This document shows, in pieces, positions 25,776 through 39,748 of a DNA stretch of 64,000 bases. The position numbers were made by a program, and so were the translations under genes. Under the pieces are notes generated by a model. The model saw only the letters and a program-made list of their open reading frames with translations. It was not told where the DNA came from and ran no database searches. Each line of letters starts with the position of its first letter. Position 1 is the first letter of the stretch. The DNA comes from Rotaria macrura (lineage: Eukaryota > Rotifera > Eurotatoria > Philodinida > Philodinidae), in contig OENT01000015.1 of NCBI GenBank assembly GCA_900239685.1, positions 248,001 through 312,000 of the forward strand, written 5' to 3'.

Positions 25776-28700
25776 ATGGATTTCGCCAAGTCTCAATTTG
25801 AAGCTGCTTTAGCTTCAAAACGTCCATTAACCAAACAAGGTTTGACAACATTAATTGACTCTGTTGAACAAACACAATTATTAACATTGTATCGTTGGTT
25901 ATTTCATCGTTTGAATGATCAATTAATTTATTTGGCACGTCAAAATCAGCATATAGATTTTTTTCTTTCGGCTCGCCAACTATCATTTTATTTACATGAA
26001 CATTTCATAAATAATTTTGCATCGTTACAATCATCAGCAATGAAACAATTAAATCAAATATTAAAAAGTCTTCAACAACAGCAAACCTTGACGCAAAGTG
26101 AAATAAACCAATGGAAACGATCTCGACCAGGTCTGACACGCGATGATCTTATACTTTATTGTTTATTTCATAATTCACCACAACTGGCCTTATCGAGTGA
26201 AACAAATCTACTGCTCAGTGACTTATTTCGTGTAGCCTTACATACATGCGTGCACAATTTAGCTGATCGAGATATTAAAACTTCATTAAAAATTTTATTT
26301 AGTCTTGGTCTAGCACCATTAGATATTATTCAACGTATTATGTCCACAACTGTTTATCAACATTTAAGGACTTATTGTGCACAATATTTAATTGACTTCG
26401 GAGAAGAATTCTATTTAATCCATCAAGAAATAAATAGATTACAATTTTTAAATCAATTAAAACAGATATATACAAGTGAAACTATTTTTGATTTAATTGA
26501 TAGTAGAAAACAATCCATTGAATATTGGAATAGAATATTCCCCACGGTACCATCCGTAGCAACATTTAATTGCCGCGATATTGTACCCAATACAAAATCA
26601 CAAACTCAAACAATAACAACACCGAAACGAATTGCATATATGCAAGTTACTTTTGATTGGATTTATGCAACTATGGATAAAGAGAATGAAGAAGAAAAAC
26701 GATGGTTTTTAACGACAGAAGGTCGACATTTGATTGGTGAAGTACCACTGTTTTCAGTAAAAGGTATCTTGTTTTTAATCAGAGCTATTCACAAATTTTC
26801 TTGCTGTTAGAAAATGATAAATTCAAAATGAAAGGCATCAGCAGTATAGATCATTGAAATAGTGCATGAAAGAAGGATCCAGATAATTTTTTTTTAATCT
26901 TATCATACCGAATGCAAACATATTCAATAGTACGATACGTTGTCTATCGTTGAAAGTAGCTGCAATATTGTACAGAATGATAATCTGTGAAAGAATGGTC
27001 ATATATGATGTTAGAAAACTTCATAAACTCTAACTAAGAATGAACATTAATATACGTTACAACTTAGTCAATATAAAATTCAATCAATGAGTGATTTTTG
27101 GCTGCAGAGTGAATAAATTTAGCTCATCAGTTGTTTCGATTTAGTTTGTAGTTGATTGCAGTTTTTTATTTTTAGTTGTTATATTGTATGCATTGCAAGA
27201 GTCAAGAAGTTGAATTGTCTAATGACAACAACACGTTTCTATTCGGTGATGATGAAAAGAAAACGTCAGAATAACATGGAAATTCATCGAACAAGTCTAA
27301 TTCTGGTTGTGTTAGAGAAACAATATATAATCTTGGAGGATCGTAGATTATTTCATTCAGTAACTTTAGAAAATCTATATTTAATGAAAATGTGTTGAGA
27401 TTGAAAGTTCTTTCACAAAAAGATCATCTTGTTTTTTGTGCTTACATTTATCATTTATAACAGACACAATTATGGATATTCTTTTATGGTTTAGCCTCAA
27501 AATTTCAGGGAGCTAGAATCCGTGTATCAATCAATGGTGCCTTTCAACGTATCAAAGTTCTAGATTCTGAAATACTATGAGCTTTTATATTAGGCTTACT
27601 GCAAAAGACATTCACGTAAGATTAGATATATAGGTTTTATTTGCTTTTCTATTTCTAAATCGTGGCAAAGTTTGTTTTTGAACCGTATAAATGAAAGAAT
27701 AAAGTTTAAAAGCTCATAGTCCATAAAGCGAAAAAAAGTAACAAAATAATCTATTTTCATAGAAATTATGTTTAGATACCATAAAATTCAAACTCAAATT
27801 GACAGATTCCTATCGACAAGCTATTGTAGTTCACATGATAGGATGCTTTCGCTATGAGTCATTTTGATAGAAAGATAATTAAAACAGTTTCACTACAGTT
27901 ATGGAAAGTAAGCTGATATGAAAATTCTTGATTCCCATAGAATAATATATATAGTTTGCTCATTCATAATATATGAATTTGACACGAGTACCGAGAGTAC
28001 ATATGACTATTGAAAGAGTTCGATGGATCTGTAACTAACCCTAACGTTTACTTTAAGTTTTACATTTATCTTCAATAAAATTTCACAATAATTATAACTA
28101 TTTTAATTATGATGTTATTAATCAGTAGAATTTCATCAAAGACAATTTTTAGTAAAATTTAAAGTGTGATCTTTTCTCATCGATAAAAACAAATATCATT
28201 TAAGTCTTTTGAACAGTTCGATTTTAGTCAAGGTTCAGATCATAACTATGTTGTACGAACAAATCAACAAGATACAAGAGTTGAGTACTCTGTATTCGAA
28301 TTATTACGGGCATTAAAAAAATGATAATACAAAGGATTTCATATTGAAAGCATCGATATTTTAGTGTAAAACAGATGCCTCTATGAGACATCAAATCCTA
28401 CAATGATATTCAGTCATCCTTTGATATTTCATATGTTAAAATTTTGTTTGGAACTTTGTTTCTTTATTTAGACGATGAACTTCGAACAAAACTTCCATTA
28501 GCTTACAAGTATGTTTCTGCTCATCAATCATTGACTTTACTAAAACAATTGAATTCCATTGAAAAAATTGATAATATTGAATTGATATGGTCTCAATTGT
28601 TTCTATCTCTTCAATGGCCATTCGCTCGTTTAATTCAATGGATACCTCGAAATTCATCCGAATCATTATTTTGGCATAGTATTATACAAGATGAAACAAC

Positions 28701-31700
28701 TGATTCATTTGTATTAAAACAAAGTAAACTCTTTCGTATATATCCAGCATATATTTATTTTTCTACTAATGATGAAAATGAAAATTTTGACAATGATGAA
28801 CAATGGTGTCAGTGGTTACGTTCAAAACCGTGTGATTATGCACTACAAAATTCATTTGATAATACAAAACCAATTGATCCAATAGTCGATATTGTTCGTC
28901 AAGGAATGAAAAATAGACATGATGATAATGATCATAATTTAACTTTAAAATATCCAGCATTAAGATTATTATCGAAATATTCTAAGATAAATTCATTTGA
29001 CATGAGTATTTATCATTTACTTGATCGTTTCAGTGCATTAGATTTATCACGATGTTTTACATGGCAAGAAGCAAATATATTTCGTGCCAATGAAGATTTA
29101 ACTACATTACATGACTGTTTTTCATCAGCAAACAATATAAATACTAATGATGCAAAACAACAACAACAACAGCTTTCTATAGATTATCGATATTTATTTG
29201 GACAACATCGTCCATTGACATCCTTGGCACATTTTCTTGCATCATCTTCCGATGATCAAGAACAAAATCAACAATCATCACAACAAAGTTCATCGACATT
29301 CGTTGATCGACGATTTACTCGTTTGAAACATTTTCTAATAACATCATGTAGAACAAATCTAAAAAATTATTTATCATCCATTATTCTATTTGATATATGC
29401 AATGAAGATACATTTCATATACGTTTATATGTATCTGTTATGAAAATTTTAAAAACAACTATGCCAGAAGATTTAACATCGATATCATTGAAATTATTAT
29501 CATCAATTACTGACCTTAACTCATTAAATTCAATAAAACAACTAATTCTATTTAATATTTTTTCTCAAACGTATTCATTGCAACACGTACCAACATTATT
29601 AACATATTACACAAATCGTTCATGTTGGTTTGAAATGTTATTTATTGCACAATTATTTCATTATACTGCTGATGATATGATAGGATGTTTATCACCGATG
29701 CAAGAGCAAAATATGTTATTCGAACATTTAAAATGTTGTTTCAAACGCTTAGTTAAACAAGATCATACACCGTTGATGAAACAAGATCTTTTTGCAATAT
29801 TAACTGATCAAACATTAACATCAGAACAGCTCAAGCTAAGATTTCAACAAGGTAAAATAAAGTTTAAGTTAATCTTTGTTTCATTTTAAGACGAAGAAAT
29901 TGAGAGCTAAGAAATTAATGAACATCTCAAAATTTCTATGCAATAGTCAATAAATATTGGCGTGATGTCCTTAACAGTAATATTCGATTTAATTTAATTT
30001 ATATGTAATTTCATCGGAGTTTTGTCGGCCATCGATGAAAAGAATCTGTTGAAGTGTTCGACAGGATTTTCTGATTCGAGTAAAAAAGTAATAACGTTGA
30101 ACACGAAGATCGATGCAATTCTATCTTGCATGTTTGATTGAGATAAGAATAGTTATTTTGTTTAATCGCGCACGTAGTTGATCTCTGATATTATTTTGTT
30201 GCTAAATAAAATTTCAGTAAGTGCCTGATGATCTATTGTATAGTTTCAGGTAATTAGTATTGAAAATTGTACCTGATTATTTATTTCCTATGTTCGAAAC
30301 TTGATTAAATTATGGAAAATTTTTATCGAAAAATGCAACTGTTCATGGTGGACAAAGTTTACTTTAATCTAAATGTTTCTTTGGGTTTCTTGTTAGTGAC
30401 GAGTTTGAATACAATTGGAAGAATTCTTAAGTAGCTTTCAGCGTAACTGAATTCTATGAAGCTTTATCGAATACTTTTTGCTATTATAACTCTGAGAACG
30501 TAACCGATTCATATGAATAGTATTGATCGAAATGTGAAAAATAGGCTGATTTCTTGAATTTATGAAAATTTTCTTCTAGGTGCTCAACAATGTTCTCGTC
30601 CATTATTGGCAGTTCTCTACAGTACACTTCCGCAAGTATCATCAATCGATTCATTTGTTCTATTTCTTCAATCGTTGAATCCTAAATACCCGCATCTATT
30701 TCCAATCACATCAAATTCTGCGAATTTAGCTAGCCGTCTCCTATGTTATATAGCTGGTCTTGGCCATTGGACCGTTCTTATTCTTGCAACACATATTTTT
30801 GCACCTGCCAGTAAATTAGACTCATTAGTTCGTTTTTGTCATGCATGTGTTGACATGAATGAACAACCAATAACAAAATTTTTATCGTCAACACAAACAA
30901 CTATTGGTCTCGAACAATCGGTACTGTGGTTTACACAATTAACAACAGAACTATTGCTATGTGTATTTCGACAGGTATCTTCGCATACAGATATACGTTT
31001 AATATTTCATTTACTCGGTGAACAAAATGAATTTTATCGTCGTTTTGAACCATTATTTTTATTACTTGAGGAAGAACCATCACCAATACCATTTGATTGG
31101 TCACTTCTTATGTATACAGACCGTTGTTATCGTTCAGTAATGACATTAATTGAAGAATTAATCAAGCATGATCGTTTTGATCTCGTTGATGAAATTATTG
31201 TTTGTGTTGACATTGAAATCGATATTCCACTATTCGAACGTTTTAAATGCTCATTTGATGAATATAAACACGATGAACATGCTGATGATAAAGAATTAAA
31301 TGAAGCATTCGAAACCATATGTCAAGGACATCAAGATGTACTTAAACGTTTGAAAAAACCATTACTTTATGGTGATTTTCTTTTATCAATACGTTCAACA
31401 TCATCGAAAGTAGTACGTCTGTTGCTTCTTATCTTTGCTAATCAAGCACAGCATTTACCTGAACCATATGATTACACATCGATAGGAGTGCTTCAACAAC
31501 AACAACCTATTAATGATAAACTGTTGACAGCATTAATTGATTTTGTGTACGAATATGGGAATAGACCGATTGTTAACAAAATAGTTGATTATATTGTTAG
31601 TTTATTTTCGAACCATTTACTCGATCAATTAGCAACAGAAAAATTGATACCAAGTGATTTCGATGATTATTTACGTGTATTTGATGAAATCGAAGTAGAA

Positions 31701-34700
31701 GAAGAAATAGCTGACGAAGAGAAACAAGCAACCATAGTGGCCGAAAATGCATTCGAAGCAGCTCTTTTGAAAAATGTTTATACTACAAATAAAGTAACGT
31801 CGATGACAGATACAGTTGTAACAGCAATATCGACGGGTATGTTTTACAATAACAACACTATCATGTCGTAGAATTCCATCACATTCATAAATAATAATAA
31901 TAAAGCCTAATAGATGGAAAAGATTTTCAACAAAACGAAAAATATTAGATTTATTTCTAAACAGTTACATTGTACAAAAATAAAGATATATGATTTTGAG
32001 GACTTGACTGTGCTGATTCGAAAAATGTTTGTTAGACTTAAGAGAACTATTCTGCTATTTTTTATAAGATGAGCCTCATTATTCTGTAGTTATTAAATGA
32101 TACTATCGTAATGTAACTAGCTATCTGGTTCGTTTATTCATCTATGTCGTTTTTTTCCACAAACATTATCTGATATGCAAAGTTTCATTTGATATTTTGA
32201 AATTGACGTCATTCTACTACTGAGAAATAGCTATGCTAACAAGCAAAGCTAACTTTGCTATCTTTGAACTTTTAAGCTTAAACGTACGGACAGTATGTAA
32301 TGAATCAAAAGAAGATTAAGAAAGATTTGTGTTAAAAATTTTCGGATTCAAAAGCGCAATATTAAGCGTTGAGGTATGTATCTCAGTGTGTTTTCAAAGT
32401 AAATTTCGCTATGGAATATAGTTTTCATGACTGTTACATCTCTTTTTCGAGAAAAATTAAGGATTGCTATCTCATATCTTTTTGCTTTACCAACCAAGAG
32501 AAGGATATTGAAAAAAATCAAAGGATGTGCTTTCATGACGATCAAGATGAATGAGTAGGACATCGGATTTTTCTTCAATAGTTACCCAACAACACCATAC
32601 AATCGTTGGGCAGTCTAAACGAAAAGACTTATCGTGCTCTTAAACTTCAAATAGTTGAAAGATGTGTTGATATTTTCTTCTTTGGGCCTCATTGATCTTC
32701 GAGAAAGTTCCATCCATTTTGATTAATACTCTATTGATCTACTGTTATAGTCTTGATAGAACGAATTTGAACCGATCGATGTCAACCTTTCTCGATTGAT
32801 GAAGATCAGTGTATTTCTAAGTTTATCCATGTAAGATACGGCTATAAGATTTGATAGTCATTTGAATTATTATGAATAGTAATAGTAATAATTATTTGAG
32901 ACAAAGGAAATTAGAAAAAAACAGAAGCGAAATAATTCAAAACTAGCTTTTTTTATGAGCGATTAGTTCAATGCAGTGATTTTGTACTAGTAATTATAAG
33001 GAAATCGTTTCATTTTTGTTCTATAATTACTCTTTCCCACACTACAATGTCTTTTTCTTTTCTAGATAAGAATTCAACGGTACAATCAACTCGTCGTGCA
33101 TCAAGTCATGCTTCTTCATTTTTATTTTTAACATCACTTGGTACAACTACAAGTCGCCGTTCATCAGGATCAGGGACAAGCTCTGGTGCTATTACCTTAC
33201 ATCATTTATCCGACAAAGATCTTCGTTCATGTGTCACTATAACTCAAAATGCATTTTTACAACGGTCATCACCTGGACTTGCATTACAATTGGCAAGTAA
33301 ATTTCGTATGACATCTTACAATCTAAGTGTATTTTCATATGCACATCGTCTTTATTTGAATATATTATCGCCCAATGATATTCGTACTCGCATAGATCAA
33401 CTTCCTGAAACTAATGATAATGGTCAATTCAACAAAAAACGTTTGACAAATATGTTACGTACAATATCCGTAACGTCAGCAAACAACGAACAATCGAATA
33501 CGATAGATGATCAAAAACAGAAATTAATTGATCGTCTTCTATCGCGAACATCCAATGACGACTGTTTAATACCAATAATAAATACATTATTTAAAATAAG
33601 TCGTCTTTTTCGTATTGATTCATGTTATGTATTGAAGTCAAATGTACATAACGATGAATGGAATATATTAAAACGCATACTTTCTTATCCTTCATCATCA
33701 TTTCCCACGAAAATAAAATTAGCTGAAAATTTTTCTAAACAATTAAAAATATCAAGTCAACAACTTGTCGAATTGATTGTTGAGGAAACTGATCGAACAT
33801 TAATACGTTCGGAGAAAAATGATCCAAGCGATGATTATCATTGTTGGCCATTCGATCCAAATAATATTGAATCCTATAAACAGTTCATTTCATTGTTATA
33901 CGAAAAAAATTATGACACCATTGGAAAACAACTTGTTGAAAAATCAAAACTATATGAAGAACAATTTCTTGCTTCAGACTCACGTGGTTAGTTACAAAGA
34001 ATTTTCAATAGAATGTCGATTTTAAAAATATGAATGCTTCCACGATTGAATTCGAAATGAAAATATTTTGCTAATGGGTATTTCTAGACAAGAGTATTCA
34101 AAGAGAATATGGGAGTCTGATCTATTGATTCATTATTCGTTAATTAGAGTTTAGTGAATTGTATAAAACAAAATATTACAGATTATGTGAAATATTCCGT
34201 TTGATTTTTATAGAAAACGCATCCAATTCATTCTATAATGATTTCTTACCGAAATCTGTCGCCTTCTAATTAGAGTAATATCAGAAAACTGAAAATATTA
34301 TGCCCCGTGTTAGTTGCAGGCATGGAGAACATCTCGAACAATTTCAAAAATCGAATGTAGAATGATTCAACCAATTGCACTCTTCATGATCGATTTGATG
34401 TGAAGTTTGCAAAGTGTTCCTAGTTACATATGTCATCGAAGATTTTCAGCCTTCGATTAGTAATAACACTGAATAGAAATATTTTTCTGTGACTTAAGAA
34501 TTTGAAACATACCTCCCTCTTTGTCACTATAGAATTTGCAGGACTCGGCGAACAAATTGTTTTCGTACGATATTCAAAAATTAATTAATGGAAAAATTTT
34601 CTATCTGTCATGCAATACTAAGATAAGACATGTAAGAAATCTTGACCGAAAAGTTGATTCATCTTCAATATGATCAGTAGCCAAGTTATCAAGTAGATTC

Positions 34701-35892
34701 TTTTCTTCATATGAAAACTGAGGACTACATTAGATTCATCTGACTTCTGCTTGAGGTCGAAACTAAAGAACCGAGTATAATAATAGTTAATATCGAATTC
34801 GGTAAAAGTTCATTGTCAATTCTTGAATAATTTCGTTTTCATCCAAGCGACTTTACTTATTTTTGTTTATTAACAGATATTTCATCATCATTACTTCGTC
34901 TTCGTATTGAATTGTTAATTTATGCTCATACATGCTTTATTAATTCGTTTCATTTGGAAGGAATATGTTTAGTACTAGATCATGCTCGTCATTTAGCTTA
35001 CTTTCTAAATGAATTAAATGCGTATCAATTACTTATTCGTCTTCTAATGGGTTTGCAACAATATTCTGAAATGATCTATGTATTTGACATGTTATTTCAA
35101 GCTGATCAATTCGATTTATTACTATCAACAATAAGTAATAGTTACGATGAACGCTTAAATACAGCACTATTTGATTACATAAAACGACATCACCCTAATG
35201 ATGAACATACGTTTACATCTATATCTATGAATTTAAGTATGCATCATGAACTAGCAATGATGTATCGAGATGCAGGTGAAAAATTATTGAAAACTATTCA
35301 ATTTAATCAACCGTATTCATCAGCTGAAATGTCAGTAACATTACAGAGTTTACTTCAATATTATTCGGATGCAGCTGATACATTTTATTTAGCTGATTGT
35401 TGTCGACAAAGTGAACAATGTTTGAAACAGGCACGTATGATATCTTTGCAGATTGAATTGATGCAAAAGCAACAAGGTATAATTATATTAAATTTAAATT
35501 CAAAACAAATACGTGATTTATTACCAACCTTTGATCGCTGTTGGCATGTATTTATTGTAGCCGATGCATATAATGAACATTCAATATGGCCGTATTGTTT
35601 AATAGAACAATTCATATGTAATAAAAATTCAAATGCAGCCATATATTGGAATGAATTTCAACAGTTGATGACCATTGATGATCAATTTATTTTAACTATT
35701 GGAAACAATTTATTAAAAAAACCTTCGAATTTAATATCGTTAAAAAATTTTCGAGAAATACTTTCATGCATAAAAGATTCAACGATTCTTGTTCGTTTAC
35801 AACAATTGTTAACAAAGAATGATAACACGTTGACAAATTTATTTACATCTATCGATTCACCATATGTTCTTGATACAATTCGAGTTTCATGA
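25776..35892 (+). CDS. Spatacsin (SPG11 homolog), five exons, 1853 aa
   Basis: Spatacsin works with spastizin (ZFYVE26) and the AP-5 adaptor at late endosomes and lysosomes, where it is needed for autophagic lysosome reformation; human SPG11 mutations cause spastic paraplegia. Exons: 25776-26763, 28472-29851, 30580-31836, 33066-33986, 34877-35892. All four introns are phase 1 and total 1854 codons including TGA. The C-terminal spatacsin domain is unmistakable: EMIYVFDML (human EMTYIFDLL), [11 protein letters not shown] (human ALLDYIKRCRP) and [11 protein letters not shown] (human FYQASIVAEAY). The middle also aligns: [20 protein letters not shown] against human IYHLIQSLSPFDPSRLFGWQ. The product is helical throughout. 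Human spatacsin is 2443 aa, and the part missing here is the N-terminal region of several hundred residues. Either it is genuinely lost or it lies in undetected upstream exons, since the frame is open back to about 25733. Introns of 0.73-1.7 kb are long compared with those of neighbouring genes. Confidence 0.93.
27176..28330 (+). pseudogene. Decayed coding-like segments inside SPG11 intron 1
   Basis: SPG11 intron 1 (26764-28471) contains one plus-strand frame from about 27177 to 27614 that reads as protein-like sequence interrupted by several stops (blocks such as [19 protein letters not shown] and [19 protein letters not shown]). A second coding-looking block follows at 28222-28328 ([20 protein letters not shown], ending LLRALKK then stops). 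They do not match the spatacsin sequence expected at this point, and exons 1 and 2 join cleanly without them. I read them as remnants of an inserted or duplicated gene of unknown identity. Chance open frames in AT-rich DNA are the alternative. Confidence 0.35.
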
Positions 35893-38800
35893 TAGTAGGC
35901 TCATTCTTTTTCTTTCTTGCCGTATATTGATTCTGTTTTCTTTCTTTCGTCTTTGTTTATAATTTTATATCGGTGATTCATTGTATTTTTCATTTTATTA
36001 AATTACAAATGTAACGTAAGGATATGTCGAAGAAATTTACGCATAATAGTATTTTTGATCAAGTGTCTTTTTATTGAGAAATGTGGCTCTAATAAATCGA
36101 TATCATTTCAATTAATACAGCAATTTAGAATATTCTAGTATGATATCCATGAGAATCAATGCGAAAATCGGACTCAACCGAAATCCTGTAGACGAAATAA
36201 TTTTCAGATCCTTAGTATTGGATGCTATCAGATCTTACTGTAGAAATTTGACGAAATCTCATGCAAGCCATTAAACATTTTTTTACCGATGTCAACAGGT
36301 GCTTATTATTTCTCAATTGATAAAATAGGGTTCATCCGTCGAATCAATTTGTAGGTTCATGTCCCAGCATGGAATTGGATTTTGTCAGTTGATCGGATAA
36401 GATACAATCTGGTCGGATCCTGTATCGGATTCATTCACAGGAGTAGTCAAGAATCTGAAAGAGATTTTTCAGGGCGTAGCACTGTGTTTGATTTTGAAGC
36501 CTCTCATAGATGACTGTTTCTAATGGGATGTACAAGCTAATCCATAGGATTTATCAGTGACATTATCATAGCGAGAAAAATCTACCTATACCTACTTTGG
36601 TAAAAAGTATAAAGCTGATTTAAAGAAAGGCTTCGGATGGATAAGGCGGTGTGGGTGTAGGCTAGACTCTGCCCTTCACTTACATCTTCTGTTGTGGTAG
36701 TTTTCGATAAATAAATCTTTCTTTTTTTCTTTGAAATTCATTTCACTCTAATGTCAAGTATCTTATTTAATAGAGCGTAAAAACTCTCATAATATATTCA
36801 TTTAAAATAAAATATTCAATCTTAAAATATTGAATTGATTCATACCAATATATCATTTAGTTACTTACGTGGCGTTTTATTCCGTCACATTTCCGAGTTG
36901 AGGAAGATGTGAAAAAGTTATTTCAGTAACAGATATTGGTAGGTGATCTTTTCCTCTACGAAACTCATTTAATTTTCAAATAAAAATTGATCGCATTGAT
37001 TTGAATCACTTATGTTTGTTTCACGATAGACGCGACCACTAATTGCTAGCGAAGGAAGACAAGATCACGTATCCGGTGAGACGAAAGATAAATTAGAAGA
37101 ATTTTTCGTTCTTTGTATTCATAGAAAATATGAAGCAATTGTTGAAACATATTCGTTGCATATCGTTTTACTGTTAGCTCAATATGCTTAAGGAATGAAA
37201 ATTTGTGAGACAGCGAATGTTGAAGTTGTTCTTAACTATGGTGCCTACGAGTGAACCGTTTGTAGTTTTGATTTGCCATACTAACCAAGTCCTCACTCGG
37301 GTTCGATGAAGCCATCACTTATAAAGTTACATCATACAATAGAAAGATTTTTCTCAAAGAAGTATTTTCGTATCAATTCGTTCTGTATTTTTTGCACTGG
37401 AAATATAGATATAGAGTCAAGCAGGCTCAAGCATGTTTTCAAAGAATTTTGGATGTTGCTGCAGCTGCTACTGCAGAAGCAGATTAGATAGCGTTGATGT
37501 GAATGTGGAATGTAACTTTGAGTAAACATGTTGCTTGCGTCCACATTCCCAGACTATTGAAACTAACCTATGATGGTGACTTTATTATTATTCATGATTC
37601 AAGCGCTCTAAGCCAATGAATTCGACAAATAGAATAAGAAAGAGATCTAGTTGTTATTGAAATTCTTGTTCTGAGTTTTTAATTAAGGTCTTCGACTAGT
37701 ACTAAACGTTTTGCTAGTCTTCTCATCAATACAGTAAGTTATGTAAAGTTATTTTTGTAATATCTACGTAAGTTGAAATATCTGTGAATAAGCAAAATGC
37801 TATCGAAAGAGATATTGAGAAGATCCTTTTTCGCTTATTGCCTCCCACACTTCACAAGGATTTTTCCCTTTTATACAAGTTTTTCCTCAAATACACAAAA
37901 AAGAAGCTCCAGAAAGAAAGTGCAGGATGGCTAGAAGCTTGCCTCATTGTGCTTCATATGTTAGCGTCGCAGCTTTGTTTTCATTCATCCACGAATAACC
38001 CCTCACAAGTCATGACACGCGTTACATACTAAACCAATTAAAACCTATCTATTCAACTGATTTAGGTTCCTAATAATTTTTGACGACATTTTCTGCTTGG
38101 AAGAGTTTCATAAGATGTTCAATGACGGAGTTGGACATTTTTTAACGCTGAACCGATTCAAGCAATTAAGGATCGAACGTCACTCATTGTTCTTAAGTTG
38201 GCTCGATGTCGTCAGCCAGCCCATCAATCCCTCACATAGCCATCACCTAATTCTACTCCCTTTCATAAAGCGGTAGCTCTGGAATAAAGATAAATCTTGT
38301 AAGAACAACAAACCTTAGCAAATACGTTTACCATCCTTGCTAACCTCCTCCCATCTTCAATATTTTCTCATTTACGACTCCTTTCCTGTTCCCTACTTCT
38401 ACTTTTTCCACTATCACTCTTTATATCTTGATTTATTCTATCTTGCCCATTACATTGTTATTTGAGTACTTCTTATTTTCTATTTCTTTTCCATTCTGTT
38501 GATTTTCCACTTAAATTCTCTGCTTTCTCCTCCTGTCCTTTTTTGTTTACTCCATTGTCACCTGTAGATAATTACGAGTGTTACAATAAACTCAGCCTTA
38601 GGGAAAAGAACAGCGACTTTTGTTTGTAAGTAGAGAATTTTTTTTTTTTGTTTTCAGATGCCTAACTATCATTTTAATGCATCTAACCAGTAACAATCAG
38701 AAATTGTGCATGTGAAGGAATTTGACTTCATTTACCAAGGAAAAATATAAAAGTGACAATCTTTTCTTCAGAAATCTTAGCCAACATTGAACTTGTATTT

Positions 38801-39748
38801 GAACGTTGGCGACATGTTGTATGCAAATGTGAAAAAAACACTTGCCACATATGAAGCCTAACATGAGAGTAAAAATTATTTACGGATTATTCTTGCATCT
38901 TATCTATGATGTTTTGTCTTGCTGAGATAAAGTCGGATGGCTTTCAGTTAGGTTAATTGATTGTTTCAAACGTGCAACATCTCGTGGAGATGATTACATT
39001 TTAGTTGGTGCCATTTTTTACATGAAAGATCCTGACATAATTTGTCATTTTTACTTGATTTCGGCACATGCGCAGCATGTTGCCCTCGAATAATAGCTTA
39101 CTGTTACGACTATAATTTTAAAGAATTTTAAGAGTTCAATAGCTTGTGGTATTTTTAGGTAGCATAATGAGAATCATTTTTTTCGAAGATACTAGCTCGT
39201 TGAAATTTTCAATAAGTCTTTGGAAACCAATCGGGTCGTGAATATCAGAGGAGTGAGATAGGCCAAGTCAAAAGTGAATTAAACAATGTTACGTGTCTGG
39301 TTCAATAGATTTCTTTCCAGGGTTAAAAAATAATTATAGGATACCACAGATTCATCTATGTTGAAAAGTGTCAATGTCATGCACATTTTGATTGAAATTA
39401 TATCAAACAATCGAGCAAGCATTCGAAGAAGACATGTTCTTTGTGAATAGCTTCTCATTAAACGACTTCTGTATGTTTTTCCAGTTCTTCCGATAGGTTT
39501 AATTTATTTAATATTTTAGTGGAGCTTAAATATGATGGTTATCAACCACTCCGATGAATTTCGAACGGCACTCAAACCTATAGCTATAAGTGATGCAATA
39601 AATTTCATGAGAAGTGTGCGATACAAAACATAGAAAGCAACCAAATACATTTATTTAAAGAAGCAATCTACATGACAATACTGGCGTACGATTGAGAAAT
39701 GGTTGGTTAAATAATAATTACAACAATAGTAAGTATGAATGATTATTG
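35893..39748. other. Intergenic region downstream of SPG11, possible old mobile DNA
   Basis: No gene recognised. The stretch 36120-36700 is distinctly richer in GC than its surroundings and ends in a GT-rich run (GGCGGTGTGGGTGTAGGC at 36648), a style I associate with dispersed bdelloid repeats, but no terminal repeats are visible. Short open frames at 37306-37491 and 37784-38032 have no family signature. The stretch 38300-38570 is a long pyrimidine-rich tract. Confidence 0.45.
38300..38570. repeat. Pyrimidine-rich tract
   Basis: About 270 bases are strongly biased to C and T on the plus strand, made of irregular TCTTTT, CTCCTCC and ATTTTCT units rather than a short exact repeat. A similar but shorter tract lies at 50255-50470. 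Both are non-coding on inspection. Confidence 0.5.

Noticed and set aside
28436-28666. Minus-strand open frame opposite SPG11 exon 2
   Set aside because: Antisense shadow of a strongly conserved plus-strand coding exon.
36648-36665. Telomere-like TGTGGG sequence
   Set aside because: Only one unit is present and not in tandem, so it gives no evidence of a telomere or subtelomeric junction.
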